A DNA stretch of 20,409 nucleotides from RGIG8748 sp045532255 (lineage in GTDB: Bacteria; Bacillota; Clostridia; UMGS1810), in contig JAZSFO010000028.1 in the NCBI GenBank assembly GCA_045532255.1, positions 1 to 20,409 on the forward strand, given 5' to 3'. The notes beneath the pieces are model-generated. The model worked only from the letters and a program-made list of their open reading frames with translations. It was not told the origin of the DNA and did no database searches. The translations under genes and the position numbers were made by a program. Position 1 is the stretch's first letter; every line of letters starts with the position of its first letter. Shown one piece after another: positions 14,607-20,409 of this stretch.

Positions 14607-15282
14607 AGTCTATCTTGCACTCAAAGGGAATTGTGATTATTATATCCTCTTCCCTTATGCTCTCTTCCATTTCGAGATACAATGTATAGTCACAAGTGCT
14701 GTCTGAATTTTTCTTTATGGATACTTCACTTATATTTACATCCATATCTTTAAGGTGGTTTGTAATCTTTTCCTGATAATACTTTTCATTTACACCCTTT
14801 ATCACAAGCGACCTTGTTTTGTGCTGGGTCATAAACTTAAGCTTGTGGTGGAGCATTATCTGTATGCAGAGTATGATACCTGTCGCAAATATTCCGACTA
14901 TATACATTCCTGCACCTATTGCCATTCCTATTCCCGAGGTTGCCCATATGCCCGATGCCGTGGTAAGTCCCCTTATACTTCCTCTGCGTATGTATATCAT
15001 ACCTGCACCCAGAAATCCGACACCCGTAACAATACCCTGTGCAAGTCTTGAGGGGTCAAGGCGGACATCAACTCCGTTTTCCATTGCCTCGGTTATTAGG
15101 TCATAAAAGCCGTACTTTGATATAATCATCATAAGTGCAGATGCACAGGCAACTATACAATGCGTTCTTACTCCTGCCTCCTTGGCACGGTTTTTTCTCT
15201 CAAAGCCTATAAATATTCCGCACAAACATGCTACTATTATTCTTATAAGCAGATTTATGTGATATGTCTCAATAAATTCCAT
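14596..15282 (-). CDS. MgtC/SapB family membrane protein
   Basis: A 228-residue inner-membrane protein. The N-terminal 150 residues contain four or five hydrophobic helices and the family core GFLGAGMIYIRRGSIRGLTTASGIWATSGIGMAIG; the C-terminal 80 residues are soluble, ACT-like in pattern. In pathogens MgtC supports growth at low magnesium and inhibits the F1Fo ATP synthase, but for most family members, and here, the function is open. The start at 15282 is preferred, with GGAGG 7 bases upstream; the ATG at 15288 touches the same site. It lies in the same window as the Mg transporter gene mgtE, on the same strand, but separated by a decayed gene and other promoters. Confidence 0.92.
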   Translation of the reverse strand: MEFIETYHINLLIRIIVACLCGIFIGFERKNRAKEAGVRTHCIVACASALMMIISKYGFYDLITEAMENGVDVRLDPSRLAQGIVTGVGFLGAGMIYIRRGSIRGLTTASGIWATSGIGMAIGAGMYIVGIFATGIILCIQIMLHHKLKFMTQHKTRSLVIKGVNEKYYQEKITNHLKDMDVNISEVSIKKNSDSTCDYTLYLEMEESIREEDIIITIPFECKIDFTN

Positions 15283-15316
15283 ACTCATCCCTCCATCTAA
15301 TATTATACGGGGTCAC

Positions 15317-15345
15317 TATATATAATGTTCATACATTGTCACAAA
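15317..15345 (-). promoter_or_regulatory. Possible mgtC promoter
   Basis: Minus strand: TTGTGA (15340-15345), 17-base spacer, TATATA (15317-15322). A better -10 hexamer TATAAT at 15302-15307 is too close to the ribosome binding site and has no -35. Confidence 0.35.
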
Positions 15346-15394
15346 TAGCCACAGGCATTGACACTAAAATCAGCTCCTGCAGAGTATTCATTAA

Positions 15395-15570
15395 TTATTT
15401 GTTATCCTTGAGGTTCTCTCTTAATGCATGGATAAGGTTTGCATTTGTGGAAACTAGGTCACAGCTTACCATTATCATCTGCTCGTAATCTGAGGATATT
15501 GCAAGTGCTGTTGCTGTAATCGGCTTTGAGTAAGGTCGATTTCTGCCCAACCAAAATTATGCTTACTCAT
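15395..15570 (-). pseudogene. Truncated remnant of a neutral/alkaline ceramidase-like gene
   Basis: From ATG at 15570 one frame gives MSKHNFGWAEIDLT and then runs to an early stop. A second frame, offset by one, picks up KPITATALAISSDYEQMIM continuing VSCDLVSTNANLIHALRENLKDNK to a TAA at 15395. Both parts match, from memory, the N terminus of clostridial proteins annotated as neutral/alkaline non-lysosomal ceramidase-like (start MSK-NFGWA-VDITP, then EKPITATALAI). About 20 residues between them are missing, and everything after the first 80 or so residues is gone. So an internal deletion with frameshift plus loss of the 3' end is the simplest reading. GAAGGGG stands 11 bases before the ATG, and the promoter is intact. 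Confidence 0.6.
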
Positions 15571-15611
15571 ATTTAATAATACCCCTTCAAATAATATACT
15601 ATTTATTGTGA

Positions 15612-15640
15612 ATTATACTGCATTGCATCGTATTAGTCAA
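15612..15640 (-). promoter_or_regulatory. Near-consensus promoter ahead of the gene remnant
   Basis: Minus strand: TTGACT (15635-15640), 17-base spacer, TATAAT (15612-15617): 11 of 12 consensus bases. It begins 17 bases after the stop codon of the YwlG-family gene and points toward the remnant and mgtC. Confidence 0.85.
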
Positions 15641-15656
15641 TAGAATACAGAAATTT

Positions 15657-16202
15657 TTATCCTATAAGGTCCGCATCATAATTTGCTCTTTCACCGCCTA
15701 TAAAAGGTGCCCTTGTGCGTGCGGCGGTTACATATGCCTCGCCTATCCTATCGACACAAAGTCTTACAGGAACGGCTACCCTCTTAAGATGCATGCCGAT
15801 GAGGGTTGAGCCTATATCTATTCCCGCGTCAGCCTTTATATACTCAACGGCTACGGGGTCGTTAAAATGCCTGTAAGCCTCTGTTGCAAACGAGCCTCCT
15901 GCCTTTGGCATGGGAACAGCATTTACAATTTCGGCAAACGGCACAGCATCCCTCTCCGTTATAATAGCTCTGTTTAAGTGCTCACAGCATTGTGCGGCTA
16001 CATATATTCCCTCTTTATTAAAAACTTCATACAGACTTTCGAAGAGTATCCTTGCGGTATCGGGACTTGAATTCGTACCGATTTTGCTTCCGATAACCTC
16101 ACTGGTTGAGCAACCGATAACGACTATCTGTCCTTTTTTAAGATGTGCTTTCCCAATAAGGTCATTTGCCGCAAGAGTGCATTGCTCCTTGATTTTATCC
16201 AT
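15657..16202 (-). CDS. UPF0340/TIGR01440 family protein (YwlG-like)
   Basis: A 181-residue cytosolic protein of the Bacillus YwlG family (DUF436), conserved in Firmicutes without an established role. Recognised by the N-terminal GQIVVIGCSTSEVIGSKIGTNSS, the central YVAAQCCEHLNRA and VPMPKAGGSFATEAYRHF, and the C-terminal IGSTLIGMHLKRVAVPVR with GGERANYD. Two adjacent cysteines (QCCEH) and Cys in GCSTSE are notable but no mechanism follows. Start at 16202 is preferred, with GGAGG 8 bases upstream; 16205 is possible. It overlaps the end of the MATE gene by 8 bases, so it is the last gene of the mgtE operon. No clear terminator follows. Confidence 0.92.
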   Translation of the reverse strand: MDKIKEQCTLAANDLIGKAHLKKGQIVVIGCSTSEVIGSKIGTNSSPDTARILFESLYEVFNKEGIYVAAQCCEHLNRAIITERDAVPFAEIVNAVPMPKAGGSFATEAYRHFNDPVAVEYIKADAGIDIGSTLIGMHLKRVAVPVRLCVDRIGEAYVTAARTRAPFIGGERANYDADLIG

Positions 16203-17586
16203 CATATTGTCCTCCAACTAGATTTCGTACCCATGTTTTACTTTTTATTAGGAAGAAGCCTACTAACGCTTTTAATACATCTGCCGACTGAACCGCCAGG
16301 TATGTTACCGAGACCGGTGCAAACTGCAAAAACAAAAAGGCTATGGGCATGGTTATAAAAAACACAAATATACCGTCCGAAAGAGCAGTAATAAGCACCT
16401 TTCCGCCTGCCCTCATGGTAAAGTATGCGGAATTTTCATAACACAAAAACGGCATGAAAAGTGCAGATGTCTTAATAAAATACTGCGCGTACTCCTTTGA
16501 CTCAAAAGAGACATTATATATATGGGTTACAGGCTCAGCTATAATGAGTGTAACTATACCAATCGCGATACTTACAAGTACCGAGAAGAAATTTAACTTC
16601 CGAACATCATCAACAGCTTTGTCAAACTCTCCTGCACCGAGGTCCTTGCCTGCGATAATACCTACCGCAATACCTAAGGAACGGAAGGTGATGTTAAGAA
16701 GATTGAGTACAGTTGATGATATACTGTATCCCGCAACAACGGCAAGACCGTAGTTGCTGTAGCTCATAGCAAGAAGCGACATTCCTAGCGCCCACAGAAA
16801 TTCATTGCCGAGAAGCGGAATTGCCTTTACCGTAAATTCCTTAAGCTCTCTCCCGGGTATTGCAAGGGTGTCGAAAGCACCGATAAAATACGGATGCTTA
16901 TTTTTGCTCCTTGATATGTATACAATAATTACACCGCATTCTGCAAAACGGGAAATTACCGTACCGAGTGCTGCCCCGGTGACCCCAAGCCTCGGGAAGA
17001 AGCCTATACCGAATATCAGAAGATAATTGAGAACCGTATTTGCAATAAGTGCCGTAACACCTGCAACCATGGGTACAAAGGTCTCTCCCGTCTCCTTGAG
17101 GGTGCTGGAAAGCATCTGTGTAGCGGCATATGGTACAAGACCTATAAGGCTCATTCTTAAATAAGACAAGGCATAATCCATTGCAAGCGAAATATCGCAA
17201 TCGTGACTTCCCTCATGCAGAAAAAGATTTATAAGAAACCTGCCTCCGAATATAAAGATAACAAAAGCAATAACCGTAATAGCTCCGCACACCACCGTCT
17301 TAAAACGCATGGTATATCTTATGCCGTCCATATCCCCCTTGCCGAAATACTGCGATGCAAAAACTCCCGCACCGCTGAATGAACCGAATATGCAAAGGTT
17401 AAACACAAATATAATCTGGTTTACAATGGCAACTCCCGACATTTGCTCCGTGCCGAGACTGCCTACCATGACATTATCCAGCATATTTACAAGGTTTGTT
17501 ATAAAGTTTTGAAGTATTATAGGAAGTGCAACGGCAAGTACCATTTTATAAAACGATTTGTTGCCGAAATATCTTCTTAAAAACAT
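16195..17586 (-). CDS. MATE family efflux transporter
   Basis: A 463-residue inner-membrane antiporter with the twelve-helix, two-repeat arrangement of MATE proteins. The first repeat starts FYKMVLAVALPIILQNFITNLVNMLDNVMVGSLG and contains the family pattern near GAGVFASQYFGKGD; the second repeat contains GIAVGIIAGKDLGAGE. MATE pumps export cationic drugs or metabolites against a Na+ or H+ gradient; the substrate cannot be told here. GAGG lies 6 bases before the ATG, and the gene begins 8 bases after mgtE, so co-transcription is likely. Polysaccharide flippases share the fold, but the sequence motifs are those of the MATE branch. Confidence 0.95.
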   Translation of the reverse strand: MFLRRYFGNKSFYKMVLAVALPIILQNFITNLVNMLDNVMVGSLGTEQMSGVAIVNQIIFVFNLCIFGSFSGAGVFASQYFGKGDMDGIRYTMRFKTVVCGAITVIAFVIFIFGGRFLINLFLHEGSHDCDISLAMDYALSYLRMSLIGLVPYAATQMLSSTLKETGETFVPMVAGVTALIANTVLNYLLIFGIGFFPRLGVTGAALGTVISRFAECGVIIVYISRSKNKHPYFIGAFDTLAIPGRELKEFTVKAIPLLGNEFLWALGMSLLAMSYSNYGLAVVAGYSISSTVLNLLNITFRSLGIAVGIIAGKDLGAGEFDKAVDDVRKLNFFSVLVSIAIGIVTLIIAEPVTHIYNVSFESKEYAQYFIKTSALFMPFLCYENSAYFTMRAGGKVLITALSDGIFVFFITMPIAFLFLQFAPVSVTYLAVQSADVLKALVGFFLIKSKTWVRNLVGGQYDG

Positions 17587-17594
17587 ATTTCACC

Positions 17595-18944
17595 TCAGAT
17601 ACCAAGAAGCGTGCATGCCACAGAGAAGTATATAAGAAGTGACAGAGCATCTACAATAGTTGTAATAAAGGGACTTGCCATAACAGCAGGGTCAAAGCCT
17701 ATTTTCTTTGCCCCTATGGGGAGCAGACAACCGATAAGCTTGGCAAAAAATACTGCCAGAATAACTGTGAGAGCTACAACCCCCGAAAAGCTTACACCCA
17801 TTCGGTCTATAAGCATACACTTAAGGAAGATGGCAATTCCCAAAGTGATACCGCATACCACAGCCACCCTGATTTCCTTCCATACTACCCTCAGCGTATC
17901 TCTGTATTCTATCTCTCCTACAGAAAGTGAATGGATTATAGTTACAGATGCTTGCGAACCCGAATTACCTGCTGTATTCATTATCATGGGTATGAAAGAT
18001 GCCAGAACTATCTGTGCCTCTAGTGCCTTTTCGAACGAGCTCATTATCATACCTGTAAATGTGGCCAGAAACATAAGAAGCACAAGCCACGGTATTCTCT
18101 TACGCCATGTTGCAAAAACTCCCGTCCTCATATACGGTCTGTCATCGGGCACGATAGCAGCCATCATCTCAATATCCTCTGCCGCCTCGTCCTGAAGGAC
18201 ATCAATAGCATCGTCAAAGGTTACGATACCCACCATTCTGCCCTCCTCGTCCACTACGGGAAGTGCCATGAAGTTATATTTGTCAAAGTTATATGCAACC
18301 GCTTCCTTATCTTCGGTAGTGGTTACATATATCGGGTTGGTTTCCATTACATCCTCTATAAGCTCATCCTCGCCCGCAAGAAGAAGTGTTTTTACAGAAA
18401 CTATTCCCTTTAATTTATTGTTTTCTGTAACATAACAGGTATATATTGTTTCCTTGTCCACACCTGTCTTTCGTATGTGACGGATTGCCTCGCTTACTGT
18501 CATGCTTCGCCTCAGCGTAACATACTCTGTTGTCATTATGCTTCCCGCACTGTCCTCGGGATATTTGAGTATCATATTGATACTCTTTCTTGTGTCGGTG
18601 TCTGCGGCCCTTAATATTCTTTTGACAACATTTGCGGGCATTTCCTCGATGATATCCACCGCATCATCGACATAGATTTCGTCCATGACTTCCTTAAGCT
18701 CTTTGTCCGTAAAGCTGTGGATAAGCTTTTCCTGGCAGTCCGACTCCATCTCTACAAAGGTATCTGCCGCAAGATCCTTTGGTGTAATACGAAAAGCTAT
18801 AACCAGCTCTTCGTCATCAAGCTCCTCCATAAAAAGTGCAATATCTGCAGGGTTCATTATATTGAGAAGCTCCTTTAGTTTAACATACTGCTTTGTGCGG
18901 AGAAGGTCAAGTGCCTCCTCCCTAATCATTCTTTCTTCGTCCAT
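17595..18944 (-). CDS. mgtE: MgtE magnesium transporter
   Basis: A 449-residue homodimeric Mg2+ channel. Domain order: N-terminal superhelical domain (about 1-125), paired CBS domains (about 130-255) which sense cytosolic Mg2+, a connecting plug helix (EDIEMMAAIVPDDRPY), and five membrane helices (about 285-449). The channel signature MNTAGNSGSQASVTIIHSLSVGEI and the C-terminal PFITTIVDALSLLIYF with its pore Asp are both present. GGAGG lies 7 bases before the ATG. First gene of mgtE-MATE-ywlG. A Mg-sensing M-box is not seen upstream; instead there is a small ORF and hairpin. MgtE itself is gated by Mg2+, so protein-level control is expected. Confidence 0.97.
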   Translation of the reverse strand: MDEERMIREEALDLLRTKQYVKLKELLNIMNPADIALFMEELDDEELVIAFRITPKDLAADTFVEMESDCQEKLIHSFTDKELKEVMDEIYVDDAVDIIEEMPANVVKRILRAADTDTRKSINMILKYPEDSAGSIMTTEYVTLRRSMTVSEAIRHIRKTGVDKETIYTCYVTENNKLKGIVSVKTLLLAGEDELIEDVMETNPIYVTTTEDKEAVAYNFDKYNFMALPVVDEEGRMVGIVTFDDAIDVLQDEAAEDIEMMAAIVPDDRPYMRTGVFATWRKRIPWLVLLMFLATFTGMIMSSFEKALEAQIVLASFIPMIMNTAGNSGSQASVTIIHSLSVGEIEYRDTLRVVWKEIRVAVVCGITLGIAIFLKCMLIDRMGVSFSGVVALTVILAVFFAKLIGCLLPIGAKKIGFDPAVMASPFITTIVDALSLLIYFSVACTLLGI

Positions 18945-19008
18945 TATTATTCCTCCTGTTATATATTTTTATCAGGAAGGAAGTAAGGGCGCAAAATTAC
19001 AACAAACA

Positions 19009-19032
19009 AAAGCGGGAAATAATCCGCGCTTT
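19009..19032 (-). terminator. Hairpin with T-rich tail between the small ORF and mgtE
   Basis: On the minus strand AAAGCG-C-GG ... CC-CGCTTT (one bulged C, 7-base loop) is followed by TTTTGTTTGTTG. It could be a terminator for lgt or the small ORF, or an attenuator ahead of mgtE. The T-tract is broken, so strength is uncertain. A possible mgtE promoter follows (TTGCGC, 17 bases, TGn-extended TAAAAA), which would make this a plain terminator. Confidence 0.5.
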
Positions 19033-19053
19033 ATCATATAATCACATAATACA

Positions 19054-19161
19054 TCAGCACTCAGTTTGTGCACATCCAAACAGACGCACAAAAAGAGTGC
19101 ATATAAACATTATGTAATTACACCCGGCATAACCTGCGCTGCTACTACCTCCGGCGTCCAT
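19054..19161 (-). CDS. Possible 35-residue small hydrophobic Cys-containing peptide
   Basis: An ORF of 35 codons starting MDAGGSSSAGYAGC, continuing into a hydrophobic segment (NYIMFICTLFVRLFGCA) and ending QTEC. The case for translation is the ribosome binding site: GAGGTGA is a 7-base match to the anti-Shine-Dalgarno, 9 bases from GAGG to ATG. Four cysteines (14, 21, 30, 35) and a Gly/Ser-rich head are seen. It lies between lgt and mgtE on their strand, ahead of a hairpin. It may be a small membrane peptide, a leader peptide acting on mgtE, or a chance ORF. No family is recognised. Confidence 0.4.
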   Translation of the reverse strand: MDAGGSSSAGYAGCNYIMFICTLFVRLFGCAQTEC

Positions 19162-19220
19162 TTAATCTCACCTCACTAAGTGTATTATTTATAATATAGT
19201 ACCACAAAGGGCAAAAAATC

Positions 19221-20057
19221 TCAATAGTTTTTTTGAACTTTTTTGTATAGTCCGATTGCAGTAATAACCAAACCTGCGACCACACAGATGCACGCTACGA
19301 GCTGTGATATTCTGAAACCTGCGAGCATAAGGCTGTCTGTCCTCATAGACTCTATAAAAAATCTTCCTGTTCCGTAGCTTATAAGATACAGGGCAAAAAT
19401 CTGTCCGTCAAATTTCCTTTTTGGAAACAGGATAAGAAATATCGTAAGAAACATAAGATTCCACAGCGACTCATAAAGAAATGTCGGATGAACGGGAAGG
19501 TCGGGATTAACATCAAAACCCGAGAGCGCGAGTCTTGAAAGCTCCTCCCTGATGATATTTCCTGTCATGCCCCACGGCAGTGCAGTATTGGTGCCAAATG
19601 CCTCCTGATTGACAAAATTACCCCATCTGCCAACCGTCTGTCCTATGAGAAGTCCCACAGAACCGACATCGCACAGAAGTCCAAGGTTCTGCCTTTTGAC
19701 TCTAGCATAGATAACGGCAACCGCTATTGCGGTTATAATACCGCCGTATATTGCAAGACCGCCGTTCCATATTTTGTATATATCGCCAAGGTGATTTCGG
19801 TAATAATCCCACTCAAATATTACATAGTAAAGCCTTGCACCGACTATTGCAAGCGGTGCGGCATAGAGTACCAGGTCCACAACCGTATCGGGATTCATTC
19901 CGTTTTTCTTTGCAAGACGCGAGGCAACCAATACGGCGATGGCAAAGCCTACAGCAATTATTATTCCGTACCAGTATATTTCCTTTGAGCCTATAGAAAA
20001 GGCAACATTATCTATATTCATTTTAATGTCAAGATGCGGAAATGATATATAGCTCAT
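19221..20057 (-). CDS. lgt: Prolipoprotein diacylglyceryl transferase
   Basis: Membrane enzyme that moves diacylglycerol from phosphatidylglycerol onto the lipobox cysteine of prolipoproteins, the first step of lipoprotein maturation. The 278-residue protein has about seven membrane helices. Seen: WNGGLAIYGG (98-106), the signature GRWGNFVNQEAFG (143-155) with Arg143, HPTFLYESLWN (190-200), and GRFFIESMRTD (231-241) with Arg239, the equivalents of essential residues in E. coli. Tyr104 stands where E. coli has His103; from memory Tyr is common there in Clostridia. The start at 20057 has AAAGGA about 11 bases upstream; the internal Met13 lacks a site. A TATAAT stands a short way upstream (about 20077-20082) but without a good -35. 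It appears to be a single-gene unit. Confidence 0.96.
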   Translation of the reverse strand: MSYISFPHLDIKMNIDNVAFSIGSKEIYWYGIIIAVGFAIAVLVASRLAKKNGMNPDTVVDLVLYAAPLAIVGARLYYVIFEWDYYRNHLGDIYKIWNGGLAIYGGIITAIAVAVIYARVKRQNLGLLCDVGSVGLLIGQTVGRWGNFVNQEAFGTNTALPWGMTGNIIREELSRLALSGFDVNPDLPVHPTFLYESLWNLMFLTIFLILFPKRKFDGQIFALYLISYGTGRFFIESMRTDSLMLAGFRISQLVACICVVAGLVITAIGLYKKVQKNY

Positions 20058-20128
20058 TTGTAAAAATTCCTTTCGATTATAGAAGTTGAGTTATGAGTAA
20101 TTTTATGAGGTGCGAAATAAATACAATT

Positions 20129-20385
20129 GCTTCGTCCGCTATGCGATATCCCATATCACACTTGGTATGAATTTTGGGAACATTAGTCCCAAATCTTTGT
20201 AAAAATACCGCCGCGATGACACGCTCACTCAGAGCGAGGCATCGCTAAAATCGACGGACAGCAGCGGTAATTTGATTCCGTCGATTTTACGGAATTTTTA
20301 CTTTGATTTGTGCCAAATGTTTTGCCCCAAAATTCATAAGGCGTGTGCTACGGAATACCGCATATCGTACGAGCGCACAGCAGAG
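20129..20385. repeat. Compound inverted-repeat element, no coding capacity seen
   Basis: The 352 bases right of lgt hold no convincing gene. About 80 bases on the left (20129-20205, containing GTATGAATTTTGGG) reappear inverted and diverged on the right (about 20295-20375, containing CCCCAAAATTCATAAG). Between them are TACCGC/GCGGTA, a nested hairpin GCGATG ... CGCTC-ACTCA-GAGCG ... CATCGC (about 20212-20245), and a perfect 13-base inverted repeat TAAAATCGACGGA (20246-20258) / TCCGTCGATTTTA (20277-20289). It may be a miniature mobile element or a structured RNA, and could extend past the right edge. Confidence 0.6.
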
Positions 20386-20409
20386 GGTATTCAATAAGTT
20401 GCGTCTTGC

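Noticed and set aside
18945..19200. M-box magnesium riboswitch upstream of mgtE
   Set aside because: The region has AGGTGAG and an ACGCC string that recall parts of the M-box, but the order and remaining conserved blocks are absent, and AGGTGAG is better explained as the small ORF's ribosome binding site.

Overview
The window looks like chromosomal DNA of an anaerobic, low-to-moderate GC Firmicute of class Clostridia, probably a gut Oscillospirales-type lineage. The evidence is the set and order of genes (hprK, murB, whiA, dnaE, pfkA on one side; cysE, cysS, mrnC on the other), a transketolase split into two genes, strong GGAGG ribosome binding sites, TGn-extended -10 promoters, and intergenic repeats of a kind I associate with gut Clostridia. 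The lineage assignment is inference; no rRNA or marker with species resolution is present. Almost everything is on the minus strand.

Layout. (1) 1-1422, minus: the start of ATP-dependent pfkA, running off the left edge, a secreted LysM-CAP protein with its own promoter, and the terminator of the next operon. (2) 1437-8796, minus: hprK, ROK glucokinase, murB, whiA, dnaE. A 155-base repeat cluster lies between murB and whiA, where many Firmicutes carry rapZ and yvcK. (3) 8821-9013: divergent promoters whose -35 boxes are the arms of an inverted repeat; to the right, on the plus strand, a DUF1836 putative regulator whose leader is a repeat element. (4) 9615-9776, plus: tRNA-Thr(GGT) with clear promoter and terminator. 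(5) 9807-14305, minus: a tight five-gene operon cysE-cysS-mrnC-tktN-tktC from one promoter to one terminator. (6) 14334-15345: a small Cys-rich protein on plus, overlapping convergently with mgtC on minus. (7) 15395-15640, minus: a decayed ceramidase-like gene fragment behind a near-consensus promoter. (8) 15657-18944, minus: mgtE, a MATE exporter, and a YwlG/UPF0340 protein. (9) 18945-19220: mgtE upstream region with a 35-codon small ORF carrying a very strong ribosome binding site, followed by a hairpin. (10) 19221-20057, minus: lgt. (11) 20058-20409: no gene; a compound inverted-repeat element.

How it fits together. HPr kinase, glucokinase, phosphofructokinase and transketolase make this a central carbon uptake and processing neighbourhood, interleaved with peptidoglycan precursor synthesis (murB), replication (dnaE), a WhiA cell-division or nucleoid factor, and cysteine supply and charging (cysE, cysS). 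MgtE and MgtC both concern magnesium or membrane ion homeostasis. I see no defence island, CRISPR array, prophage or biosynthetic cluster. The less ordinary items are the repeat-marked loss of rapZ-yvcK, the small ORF ahead of mgtE, the divergent operator-like promoter region, the membrane-anchored-looking CysE, and the compound repeat at the right edge.
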